In this document: positions 6,172 to 13,765 of the stretch, one piece after another
How positions within the stretch are numbered: the first letter of the stretch is position 1
Layout of the letters: each line of letters opens with the position of its first letter
Position numbers and translations under genes: made by a program
Notes under the pieces: model-generated
The model's database searches: none
Seen by the model: the letters and a program-made list of their open reading frames with translations, nothing else
What the model was told of the DNA's origin: nothing
NCBI GenBank assembly: GCA_900553955.1
Contig: USFO01000018.1
Span: forward strand, 1 to 20,850
Direction: 5' to 3'
Length of the DNA stretch: 20,850 nt
Source: an uncultured Oscillospiraceae bacterium
GTDB lineage: Bacteria > Bacillota > Clostridia > Oscillospirales > Ruminococcaceae

Positions 6172-7560
6172 ATGAATATAAGCTTGAGCACAAAGCAGAA
6201 TCGTGAAATCTTCGACGGAATACTTTGCAAGAGCAGAAACTTTGACATACTGAAAAGGGAGATCGTTTTCGCCGGACGAAAGGCGGTTCTCTATATGATA
6301 GACGGCTTTGTGAAGGAGGATCTGCTTGAAAAAATCCTCGAATCCTTCTATAGGCTTGCACCGGAGGACGCGGCTACGGAGGACATGTTCCGCCGTGCTC
6401 ATATTCCGTACAGCAGCCTGAGCACGGAAAAGGACGTGGATAAAATCGTCACCCATATACTCAGCGGAAAGACGGTTTTGATGGCAGAGGGCTTTGAGAA
6501 CGCCTTCATAATGGAGCTTCGCACCTATCCGCAAAGGGACACGGCGGAGCCGGATCGGGATAAGGTCATGCGCGGATCAAGGGACGGCTTCACCGAGGGA
6601 CTGACCCTCAATGCGGCGCTCATTCGCCGCCGCATACGGGACAGAAATCTGAGCGTGGAATATCATTCCGTGGGGAAGGTATCCAAAACGGACGCCGCCA
6701 TTTGCTACCTTGCGGACAGAGCCGACCCGAAAATTCTGGCAAGAGTTCGGGAACGCATAGACAACGCTCAAATCGACGCCATGACCATGTGCCAAGAGGA
6801 TATGGCGAATATTATCGACGGCAAAATGCGGTGGAACCCCTTCCCGAAGTACAAATTCTCCGAGCGGCCGGACGTGGCGGCGGCGCAGATTATGGAGGGG
6901 GACATAATCGTGCTTATTGACAACACCCCCACGGCGATGATTCTTCCGGCGACGATTTTTGATATTGCGGAGGACGCCAACGACTACTATTTTCCGCCGC
7001 TCACAGGAGCTTATCTTCGCATAACGCGGCTTTTGACCATGCTGGTGACGCTTTTTGTAACGCCCCTTTGGCTTTTGGCGCTGCGCTACCCGGATAAAGT
7101 GCCGGAGCTGTTTCGCTTTGTGCTCATTGACGAAGCGCCGAACGTTCCGGTGGTTTTGCAGCTTCTTATGCTGGAATTTATCATAGACGGGCTGAAGCTT
7201 TCCTCGCTGAACACGCCGAATATGCTCTCCTCGGCGTTCTCAATCATAGCGGGCATAATCGTAAGCGATTTTGCGGTGCAGTCAGGGTGGTTCTGTTCGC
7301 AGACGCTGCTCTATATGGCGTTCGTTGCCATGGCGAATTACAGTCAGCCGGGGTACGAGCTTGGCTACGCCATAAAATTTATGCGGATGCTTTTGCTTGT
7401 TGCCGTGGCACTTTTCGGAATATGGGGGTTCGCTTTGGGAACGGCATTTACCGTGTGGCTTATTCTCTCAACGAAAATCGAGGGAAAAAAGGGCTACTTC
7501 TGGCCGATTATTCCCTTTTCGCCGAAAGGACTCGGAAGGCTGCTGTTTCGTCTTAAATAA
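6172..7560 (+). CDS. Spore germination protein, GerA/SpoVAF family
   Basis: A 462-residue protein with the A-subunit architecture of germinant receptors. A soluble N-terminal half (1-280) includes the family segments RGSRDGFTEGLTLNAALIRR, MEGDIIVLIDNTP and FPPLTGAYLR. A membrane half follows, with hydrophobic helices near 285-305, 325-342, 352-370, 376-390 and 403-435. Related proteins reside in the inner spore membrane and take part in nutrient sensing or ion release at germination. No B or C subunit gene is adjacent, and the length fits SpoVAF as well as GerAA, so this is an orphan; subtype is inference. The ATG at 6172 keeps the conserved FDILKREIVF N-terminus. Its only ribosome-site candidate (AAAGG at 6153-6157) is distant and inside the preceding terminator. 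A better-spaced AGGCGG precedes ATG 6295, but that start would cut conserved sequence. Confidence 0.88.
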   Translation: MNISLSTKQNREIFDGILCKSRNFDILKREIVFAGRKAVLYMIDGFVKEDLLEKILESFYRLAPEDAATEDMFRRAHIPYSSLSTEKDVDKIVTHILSGKTVLMAEGFENAFIMELRTYPQRDTAEPDRDKVMRGSRDGFTEGLTLNAALIRRRIRDRNLSVEYHSVGKVSKTDAAICYLADRADPKILARVRERIDNAQIDAMTMCQEDMANIIDGKMRWNPFPKYKFSERPDVAAAQIMEGDIIVLIDNTPTAMILPATIFDIAEDANDYYFPPLTGAYLRITRLLTMLVTLFVTPLWLLALRYPDKVPELFRFVLIDEAPNVPVVLQLLMLEFIIDGLKLSSLNTPNMLSSAFSIIAGIIVSDFAVQSGWFCSQTLLYMAFVAMANYSQPGYELGYAIKFMRMLLLVAVALFGIWGFALGTAFTVWLILSTKIEGKKGYFWPIIPFSPKGLGRLLFRLK

Positions 7561-7579
7561 TAATTAAGGTGAATTTATA

Positions 7580-7608
7580 TTGAAAAATGCGGGAAAATAA
7601 GTTATTAT
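7580..7608 (+). promoter_or_regulatory. Sigma-A-type promoter for the acetylation operon
   Basis: TTGAAA (7580-7585), a 17-base spacer, and TATTAT (7603-7608) match the vegetative consensus in five of six positions at each box. It lies in the 125-base gap after the germination gene. It gives a leader of about 70 bases before the MBOAT start, and no terminator intervenes. Confidence 0.7.
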
Positions 7609-7685
7609 ATTTTTGTATCTGCCGTGCAACAAATGCGCGGTGAAAATGCACTTATATATAAATAAAAACAGGACGGACAAAACTG

Positions 7686-9086
7686 ATGGTATTTGCAAAC
7701 CTTGTATTCCTTTATGTCTTTTTACCGCTGAACATCATTCTGTATTTCTGCACGAAAAACAGGGCGTTTCGGAATGCGGTGCTTATTTTCTTCTCTCTTG
7801 CGTTTTATTCGTGGGGAGAGCCGGTTTGGGTGACGCTGCTGATTTTCAGCGCCACCATCGACTATTTCCACGGACTTATCATAGAAAAGAATCGGGGAAA
7901 AATCGGAGCGAAGCTTGCGCTGATTTCCTCCCTCGTTCTGAACTTGGGGCTTCTCGGAATATTCAAATACAGCGGATTTTTCGTTGAGAATATAAATCTG
8001 CTGCTCGGAACGGCGTTTCCGGTTCCGGCGTTTACGCTGCCCATAGGCATAAGCTTTTACACCTTCCAGACCCTCAGCTACACCATCGACGTTTACCGCG
8101 GCAATGTAAAGCCTCAGCACAGCTACATGAAATTCTTCATGTATGTTTCCCTCTACTGCCAGCTCGTTGCGGGTCCCATAGTGCGCTATGCGGACGTTGC
8201 CGTTGAGGTTGACAACCGCCGGGAAACCCTTGAGGACGTCTACGCGGGTACGGCGCGCTTCCTTGTGGGTCTGACCAAAAAAGTGTTTATTGCGAATATC
8301 GCGGGCAAGTTCGCAGAGGACTATCTCTCCGGTGATTTGCTGAAGGCCACCACCGCCGGAGTGTGGTTCGGCATAATGATGTTCGCCATTCAGATTTACT
8401 ACGACTTTTCGGGTTACTCCGATATGGCAATCGGACTTGGCAGAATTTTCGGCTTCCACTTCCTCGAAAACTTCAACTACCCCTATATTGCCCGCTCCGC
8501 CACGGAATTCTGGCGGAGATGGCATATGTCGCTGGGACAGTTCTTCCGGGACTATGTGTATATTCCCATGGGCGGCAACCGCCGTCATCAGCTTCTGAAC
8601 CTCTTTGTGGTATGGTTCCTCACAGGCTTTTGGCACGGCGCTTCATGGAACTTCATTCTGTGGGGGCTTTGGTTCGGCGCGCTTATTATTATCGAAAAGC
8701 TGTTCCTGCTCAAGGTGCTCAAGAAAGTTCCGGTGCTGTCGAACATCTATCTGCTGTTCTCGGTGCTCATAGGCTGGGTGCTGTTCTACTTCACGGATCT
8801 CACTTCTATAAAGAACTGCCTTGCGGTTATGTTCGGAGCTGCCGGAAAGGGCTTTGCGGACGCATCCCTCGGCATACTGCTTCAGAACAACGTGTTCTGG
8901 CTCATACTTGCGGTGGCATTCTGCCTTCCCATTGTTCCCACGGTGAAGCGCTTCATCGAGGAACGCCCGGAGCTTACCAAAATCTCCCGCTACATTCAAA
9001 TTCCCGCGAATGCGGTTATGCTGCTTGTGAATACCACCCTGCTGGTGGGTTCAAGCTACAACCCGTTCCTCTACTATAAATTCTAA
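7686..9086 (+). CDS. MBOAT family O-acyltransferase (AlgI/DltB-like)
   Basis: A 466-residue polytopic membrane protein of the MBOAT family, AlgI branch. It should pass an acyl group, usually acetyl, across the membrane to an extracytoplasmic partner or polymer. Diagnostic segments are LPIGISFYTFQTLSYTIDVYRG (~119-139), QIYYDFSGYSDMAIGLGRIFG (236-256) and EFWRRWHMSLGQFFRDYVYIP (274-294, H280). TGFWHGASWNFILWG contains the catalytic His317. Around ten hydrophobic helices are visible. AGGACGG precedes the ATG at 7686. The DHHW gene follows after 14 bases, the arrangement of polysaccharide O-acetylation pairs (AlgI with AlgJ/AlgX). The polymer is not identified here: no glycan synthesis cluster is adjacent, so it may act on wall polymer made elsewhere. 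Confidence 0.93.
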   Translation: MVFANLVFLYVFLPLNIILYFCTKNRAFRNAVLIFFSLAFYSWGEPVWVTLLIFSATIDYFHGLIIEKNRGKIGAKLALISSLVLNLGLLGIFKYSGFFVENINLLLGTAFPVPAFTLPIGISFYTFQTLSYTIDVYRGNVKPQHSYMKFFMYVSLYCQLVAGPIVRYADVAVEVDNRRETLEDVYAGTARFLVGLTKKVFIANIAGKFAEDYLSGDLLKATTAGVWFGIMMFAIQIYYDFSGYSDMAIGLGRIFGFHFLENFNYPYIARSATEFWRRWHMSLGQFFRDYVYIPMGGNRRHQLLNLFVVWFLTGFWHGASWNFILWGLWFGALIIIEKLFLLKVLKKVPVLSNIYLLFSVLIGWVLFYFTDLTSIKNCLAVMFGAAGKGFADASLGILLQNNVFWLILAVAFCLPIVPTVKRFIEERPELTKISRYIQIPANAVMLLVNTTLLVGSSYNPFLYYKF

Positions 9087-9100
9087 AGGAGGCGAAAAGA

Positions 9101-10516
9101 ATGTATCAGGCAAAGCATTATGCGGAAAACGAAAAAAGCAGCGGCAAAATCCCCATGATTTTAAGCGTTGCGGTTTGTGTAATAATTCTTTTCACCCTTG
9201 GAATACTTGCGTGGGCGCTGCCTCAGCCGACCTATTCCGAGCAGGAACGCCGCGACCTTGCACAGATGCCGAAATTCACTGTCGAAAGCTTCTTTAAGGG
9301 CGAATATACGGCGAAAATCGAGCTTTCCTATGCGGATACCTTCGCTTTCCGCGACCAGTTCGTAAAAGCAAAGGCGCTTATCGAAAACGCAAGAGGTATT
9401 CATGCCTCGGGAACCATATACGGAACCGTTCCGAAGAAAAACGACGAGGATGAGGAAAGCAAGCCCTCCTCCGAAACCGAAACCGTTCCGGAGAGCAGCT
9501 CCTCCGCTTCGGAAAATCCGAGCGTCAGCCAGAGCAGCCAAAGCCAAGTCGAAAGCAGCGCGGCAAGCTCCTCCGAGGAGCCGGACGACGGCACAGAGGG
9601 CGAAATGGTGGACGGACTCTTTGTTTACAAGGGCATGGGCTTCGAGCTTTTCGGCGGAAGCAAAAAGGCCTCGGCTTACTATGCCTCCGTAATCAACAAA
9701 TACCGCGAGGCGCTGCCGGATTCCGTCAACGTTTATAATATGGTGGTGCCGAAGCACGCGGAATTTGCCCTCCCGAAGAAGTACAGGAACCTCGCAAACT
9801 CCGAAAAGGACGCCATTGACGACATCTATTCCCAGCTTGAAAGCGGCGTCACCGCCGTGGACGCTTACAGCGTGCTCAAGGAGCACAGCGGCGAATATAT
9901 CTACTTCAATACCGACCACCACTGGACGGGACTCGGCGCATACTACGCCTATACCGCGTTCACCGAGGCGGCGGGACTGCCCCACTACGACTATTCCGGC
10001 TACACCAAGCACACCATAGAGGGCTTTTTGGGAACGCTGTATTCCAACTGCAACGACCCCGCCATGGAGAAGAAACCCGACTATGTGGAATGGTGCGAGT
10101 TCCCTGTGGAAAATCAGACTTGGCAGTACAAAAAGGGCGACCTTGAAAACTACTATTCCACCACGGTTATGGCTTCCTACGCAAAGGGCGCTTACAGCTA
10201 CGGCGTGTACCTCGGCGGCGACTTCCCGCTGACCATAGTCAAAACAAGCGGAGTGAATAACGGCAGAAAATGCCTTATCATCAAGGAGAGCTACGGCAAC
10301 GCGCTTTCGACATATATAGCTTCCGCCTTTGACGAAACCTATATCGTGGACGAAAGATATTACGACGGCAACATAGTTGACCTTATAAACGAGCGGGGAA
10401 TTACCGACGTTCTGATTATCAACAATGTTTCCGCCTCCAATACGAACTATCATATTGCGAACATTGAGTCGCTGCTCACTCAGAAGTATTCCGGCAAAAT
10501 AAAGTATCCGTTTTGA
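9101..10516 (+). CDS. DHHW family protein, AlgJ/AlgX-like acetylation partner
   Basis: A 471-residue protein anchored by one N-terminal helix (~18-40, signal-anchor) with the rest outside. The name motif DHHW is at 272-275 in FNTDHHWTGLGAY. A later KESYGNA places Ser397 as probable nucleophile, giving the Asp-His/Ser set of SGNH-like acetyltransferases (D272, H274, S397; assignment by analogy to AlgX). Between ~115 and ~165 an insert of Ser/Glu/Pro-rich low-complexity sequence interrupts the fold, most likely a flexible linker. AAAGGAGG precedes the ATG. Gap to the MBOAT gene is 14 bases and to the methyltransferase gene 8 bases, so all three are probably cotranscribed. Its likely job is to receive acetyl from the MBOAT protein and place it on a surface glycan. 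Confidence 0.9.
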   Translation: MYQAKHYAENEKSSGKIPMILSVAVCVIILFTLGILAWALPQPTYSEQERRDLAQMPKFTVESFFKGEYTAKIELSYADTFAFRDQFVKAKALIENARGIHASGTIYGTVPKKNDEDEESKPSSETETVPESSSSASENPSVSQSSQSQVESSAASSSEEPDDGTEGEMVDGLFVYKGMGFELFGGSKKASAYYASVINKYREALPDSVNVYNMVVPKHAEFALPKKYRNLANSEKDAIDDIYSQLESGVTAVDAYSVLKEHSGEYIYFNTDHHWTGLGAYYAYTAFTEAAGLPHYDYSGYTKHTIEGFLGTLYSNCNDPAMEKKPDYVEWCEFPVENQTWQYKKGDLENYYSTTVMASYAKGAYSYGVYLGGDFPLTIVKTSGVNNGRKCLIIKESYGNALSTYIASAFDETYIVDERYYDGNIVDLINERGITDVLIINNVSASNTNYHIANIESLLTQKYSGKIKYPF

Positions 10517-10524
10517 GGTGCAGA

Positions 10525-11907
10525 ATGAACAGAAATGACGCAATTAAAGAAAAATCCGTCATAAAAACCGAAATAACCGCTGTCACAAACGAAGGCAGCG
10601 GTGTTTCGCGTTATAAAGGCGCGGTGGTTTTCACTCCGTTTACGGCTCCCGGAGACTCGGCGGAGGTGAAAATCGAAAAAGTGGGCAAAAGCTGCGTTTA
10701 CGGCAAACTGGAGCGGGTGCTTGAGCCTTCTGCCGACAGGGTGAACCCTGTTTGCCCGGTTTTCGGCGAATGCGGGGGCTGCGCCCTGCGGCATATAGAT
10801 TACAAGGCCGAGGTTAAGATTAAAACCGGCTGGGTGGCGGAGCATATCCGCCGCATAGGGGGCTTTGACCTGACGCCCCTGCAGGCAATTCCGTCGCCGA
10901 AAAGTGACCGCTACCGGAACAAGGCGATTTACCAGGCTGGGCGGGACGAAAACGGCAAAATCATATTCGGATTTTACCGCCGCAAAAGCCACGAGATTAT
11001 AAACTGCGAAAACTGCCTTTTGCAGCCGGAGGAATTTGAGAAAATACTCAAGGTGATAAAATTCTTCGGAGAGCAGACGAAAATTTCCGTCTACGACGAA
11101 AGCCGACACAAAGGACTTTTGCGGGCGGTGTATATAAGAAAGGGCGAGGTGAGCGGCGAAATCGGCGTTTGCCTTGTGATAAACGGCCGCCGGCTGCCTC
11201 AAGCGGAGCTGCTTGTTTCCGCACTGAAAGCGCAGCTTCCGCAGATTGTGAGCATTATGCTCGGCATAAACGAGGAGCGCACGAACGTGGTGCTCGGGAA
11301 AAGGTTCGTCACGCTGTTCGGCAAGGAGGGCATTTCAGATACCCTCTGCGGGGTGACTCTTGATATTTCTCCGGCGGCGTTCTATCAGGTGAACCACGGC
11401 GCTGCGGAGCTTCTCTACCGCAAGGCGGGAGAGCTTGCGGGGCTGACCGGGGAGGAAACCCTGCTCGATTTGTACTGCGGAGCTGGCACGATAGGGCTTT
11501 CCATGGCGGCGGGAGCGAAGCGCCTTGTAGGGGTTGAAATCGTTCCTCAAGCGGTGGAGAACGCCTGCAAAAACGCCGAGCGCATGGGCGTTTCCAACGC
11601 GGAATTTATCTGCGGGGACGCGGCGCAGGCGGCTCAGACCCTGCAACAGCGGGGACTGCTGCCGGATGTGGTGGTGCTCGACCCGCCGCGCAAGGGCTGC
11701 GATTCGGCGACCCTTTCGGCTGTTGCAGCAATGAACCCGAAGCGCATTGTTATGGTGTCCTGCGACACGGCGACTATGGCAAGGGACTTCAAAGCCCTCG
11801 CAGAGCTTGGCTACATGCCGAAAATCGCTCAGCCGGTGGATATGTTCCCACGAACGGCGAATGTGGAATGTGCGGCTCTTTTGGTTCGGGAAAACGCCGG
11901 ACGCTGA
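10525..11907 (+). CDS. rlmD: 23S rRNA (uracil-5-)-methyltransferase, RlmD/RumA family
   Basis: A 460-residue SAM-dependent RNA m5U methyltransferase. Order of parts: TRAM domain (~10-68, TNEGSGVSRYKGAVVF), iron-sulfur ligands C77, C83, C86 (CPVFGECGGC) with C161 or C164 as fourth, central domain, SAM-binding LLDLYCGAGTIGL (313-325), VVLDPPRKG (383-391), nucleophile C413 in MVSCDTATMARD, and base E448 in NVECAALL. All key residues are present. The ATG at 10525 is chosen over an in-frame TTG at 10513 because GAGGTG lies six bases before it. Firmicutes homologues methylate 23S U747 and/or U1939; which site is not readable here. It trails the acetylation pair by eight bases, apparently a housekeeping passenger. 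Confidence 0.92.
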   Translation: MNRNDAIKEKSVIKTEITAVTNEGSGVSRYKGAVVFTPFTAPGDSAEVKIEKVGKSCVYGKLERVLEPSADRVNPVCPVFGECGGCALRHIDYKAEVKIKTGWVAEHIRRIGGFDLTPLQAIPSPKSDRYRNKAIYQAGRDENGKIIFGFYRRKSHEIINCENCLLQPEEFEKILKVIKFFGEQTKISVYDESRHKGLLRAVYIRKGEVSGEIGVCLVINGRRLPQAELLVSALKAQLPQIVSIMLGINEERTNVVLGKRFVTLFGKEGISDTLCGVTLDISPAAFYQVNHGAAELLYRKAGELAGLTGEETLLDLYCGAGTIGLSMAAGAKRLVGVEIVPQAVENACKNAERMGVSNAEFICGDAAQAAQTLQQRGLLPDVVVLDPPRKGCDSATLSAVAAMNPKRIVMVSCDTATMARDFKALAELGYMPKIAQPVDMFPRTANVECAALLVRENAGR

Positions 11908-11964
11908 TTACCGATAGATATGATGCGGTTGGAGCGGTTTGTGCTCCGTTTGCCGGGCAGGGCT

Positions 11965-11982
11965 TGCGCTTTGGCGCTTTTT
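11965..11982 (+). terminator. Possible weak terminator after rlmD
   Basis: GCGC, loop TTTG, GCGC, then six Ts. The stem has only four pairs, but the T-run is good and it lies 58 bases past the stop. A second hairpin ATGCCGC/GCGGCAT (12004-12020) follows in the galE leader without a T-run. Confidence 0.3.
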
Positions 11983-12057
11983 TACGGCAAAACAGGTTCG
12001 ACTATGCCGCTTGGCGGCATTCACATAAAAATTTGAACTATAAAGGAGGAAAAAGAT

Positions 12058-13083
12058 ATGGCAGTTCTTTTGACAGGCGGGGCGGGCTACATAGGCTCGC
12101 ACACGGCGGTGGAGCTTTGTGCGGCGGGCTGTGAGGTCGTCATCGTCGACAACTTTTCCAACAGCAGCCCGACGGCGGTGAAGCGGGTGGAGCGCATAAC
12201 AGGGAAAAAAATAAAGCTCTGCGAGGTAAACGCCTGTGACAAGCAGGCCATGGCGAGGGTGTTCGCCGAAAACAAAATCGACTCGGTGGTGCATTTTGCC
12301 GGACTCAAGGCGGTGGGCGAATCCGTTCGCGTGCCGCTGGCGTACTACCGCAACAACATTGACAGCACCCTGACCCTGCTTGAGCTGATGGACGTTTACG
12401 GCGTGAAAAAGCTGATTTTCAGCTCCTCCGCCACGGTTTACGGCAAGCGCGCTTCGCTGCCGTACAGGGAGGATATGGAAACAGGCCCCTGCACGAACCC
12501 CTACGGCTGGACGAAGCTTTTCATCGAACAGATTATCACCGATTTCGCCGCAAGCCGCCGGGATTTTTCCGCGGTGCTGCTGAGGTATTTTAACCCGGTG
12601 GGCGCTCACGAAAGCGGGCTTATCGGTGAAGACCCAAGGGATATTCCGAACAATCTTATGCCTTATATTGCCAAGGTCGCGGCGGGCAAGCTGCCCTGCC
12701 TCAATGTGTTCGGCAACGACTACCCCACGCCGGACGGAACCGGCATTCGGGACTACCTACATGTGGTGGACTTGGCGAAGGGGCATGTCGCCGCCTTGGA
12801 ATACGCCGAAAAGCACACCGGAACGGAGGTTTTCAACCTCGGCACCGGAGAGGGTTACAGCGTGCTTGATATGCTTCACGCCTTTGAACGCGCCTGCGGC
12901 CGGGAGCTGCCCTACAAGGTTGCGCCGCGCCGCCCCGGCGATATTGCGAAGTGCTATGCCGACGCGGAAAAGGCGCGCCGGGTGCTTGGCTGGAGCGCAA
13001 AGCTCGGCATTGACGATATGTGCCGCAGCAGCTGGAACTGGCAGAGCAAAAATCCGGACGGTTACGCCAATGCTGAGGAATAA
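12058..13083 (+). CDS. galE: UDP-glucose 4-epimerase
   Basis: A 341-residue short-chain dehydrogenase/reductase of GalE type that interconverts UDP-glucose and UDP-galactose, supplying galactose for surface glycans and the Leloir pathway. It has the NAD-binding TGGAGYIGSH (6-15), VVHFAGLKAVGES (77-89), FSSSATVYG with the catalytic Ser/Thr region at 122-127, and the Y149-x3-K153 pair in NPYGWTK. LLRYFNPVGAH and a C-terminal RRPGDIAKCYAD complete the fold. AAAGGAGGA precedes the ATG at good spacing. No other Leloir gene is adjacent. The VanZ-like gene starts inside its last 14 bases, so the two are translated together. Confidence 0.95.
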   Translation: MAVLLTGGAGYIGSHTAVELCAAGCEVVIVDNFSNSSPTAVKRVERITGKKIKLCEVNACDKQAMARVFAENKIDSVVHFAGLKAVGESVRVPLAYYRNNIDSTLTLLELMDVYGVKKLIFSSSATVYGKRASLPYREDMETGPCTNPYGWTKLFIEQIITDFAASRRDFSAVLLRYFNPVGAHESGLIGEDPRDIPNNLMPYIAKVAAGKLPCLNVFGNDYPTPDGTGIRDYLHVVDLAKGHVAALEYAEKHTGTEVFNLGTGEGYSVLDMLHAFERACGRELPYKVAPRRPGDIAKCYADAEKARRVLGWSAKLGIDDMCRSSWNWQSKNPDGYANAEE

Positions 13084-13489
13084 GCGTTTTTTGGCGGTGC
13101 TTGTGGCGCTGATTTTGGTGTTTATCTGGGGAAATTCGTTGTTGTCGAAGGAAGTTTCCGGCGCTATAAGCGATTTTATTCAGTATAATATTTTTGGCTT
13201 TTCCGGCGGCGGAACGAACGGCACGGTGAACTCCACGCCCATACGAAAGCTGGCGCATTTTATGGAATTTGCAGCCCTCGGAGCGGCGCTGTCGCTGATA
13301 TTCTACGACAAGGCGAAGCGGTATTCCGCAGCGTTTTTCCTTGCGGCGGCGGCAGCCTGCACCGATGAAACCATACAGATTTTCTCCCACCGGGGGAACA
13401 GCATTAAAGACATGCTGTTGGACTGCTGCGGCGCAGCGTTCGGAATTCTTGTGGTGCAGGCAATAGCAAAGCGAAAAAGCGGGAAGTGA
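13070..13489 (+). CDS. VanZ-like membrane protein
   Basis: A 139-residue small membrane protein with the VanZ family signatures: RKLAHFMEFAALGAAL (59-74) and DETIQIFSHRGNSIKDMLLD (99-118) followed by CCGAAFG. It has an N-terminal helix (~5-24) and about four hydrophobic helices in all. The ATG at 13070 lies in the end of galE in another frame; GGACGG upstream is a modest ribosome site, so translational coupling to galE is likely. VanZ itself gives low-level teicoplanin resistance in enterococci, but chromosomal relatives are widespread and their role is unclear. There are no vanHAX genes here. A longer reading of this frame, starting inside galE at 12626, is spurious. Confidence 0.85.
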   Translation: MLRNKRFLAVLVALILVFIWGNSLLSKEVSGAISDFIQYNIFGFSGGGTNGTVNSTPIRKLAHFMEFAALGAALSLIFYDKAKRYSAAFFLAAAAACTDETIQIFSHRGNSIKDMLLDCCGAAFGILVVQAIAKRKSGK

Positions 13490-13497
13490 AATCGCTT

Positions 13498-13705
13498 TTG
13501 AGCACTGCCGTGCTCAAGGGGTGCTCAAAATTAAAACAGCCGATTTGATTGCGCCCTTGGCGGTGCTCGTTTTCGGTGGGTAGGGAGCGGAGAACGGCAA
13601 AGCCGGTGAGAAAAAAGCTCCTTGAGCACGGCGGAGGCTGACTTGAGCACCGAAAGGCTTGCTTTAAGGCGGCTTCGTGCTCAAACGGAGCAAGCCCGTG
13701 CTCAA
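13498..13705. repeat. Cluster of seven TTGAGCAC octamers in both orientations
   Basis: Exact copies: TTGAGCAC at 13498, 13622 and 13643; its complement GTGCTCAA at 13510, 13521, 13677 and 13698. The last four form a symmetric figure: forward, 13 bases, forward, 26 bases, reverse, 13 bases, reverse. Same-orientation neighbours are 11, 21 and 21 bases apart start to start. The first forward and reverse pair is a perfect hairpin with a 4-base loop and no T-run. The bases between octamers are not conserved. It lies between the ends of the convergent VanZ-like and VanY-like genes. Further copies are at 6070 (over the kinase stop codon) and 6184. Confidence 0.75.
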
Positions 13706-13713
13706 ACAGGACA

Positions 13714-13745
13714 AAAGCCCTTTCGGCGAGTGCCGAAAGGGCTTT
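13714..13745 (-). terminator. Terminator of the VanY-like gene
   Basis: AAAGCCCTTTCGGC (13714-13727) is exactly complementary to GCCGAAAGGGCTTT (13732-13745), with a 4-base loop. On the minus strand it lies 20 bases past the stop at 13766 and ends in GGGCTTTTG. The plus strand reads GGGCTTTGC, so termination of galE-vanZ transcripts from the other side is also possible. Confidence 0.85.
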
Positions 13746-13765
13746 GCTATGCGGTTTTTTATGTA

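Noticed and set aside
9161..10543. 460-codon minus-strand frame opposite the DHHW gene
   Set aside because: Shadow of the real gene: no start signals, no recognisable domain, and the plus strand carries conserved DHHW and KESYGNA motifs.
11868..12134. 88-codon frame bridging rlmD and galE
   Set aside because: It overlaps both genes, lacks a ribosome site and crosses the galE leader hairpins.
12626..13069. Long N-terminal extension of the VanZ-like protein
   Set aside because: It lies wholly within galE in another frame and has shadow composition; family similarity begins only after 13070.
13498..13517. Terminator of the galE-vanZ unit
   Set aside because: A perfect 8-bp hairpin is present, but it is not followed by a T-run on either strand, and its arms are the repeated octamer.
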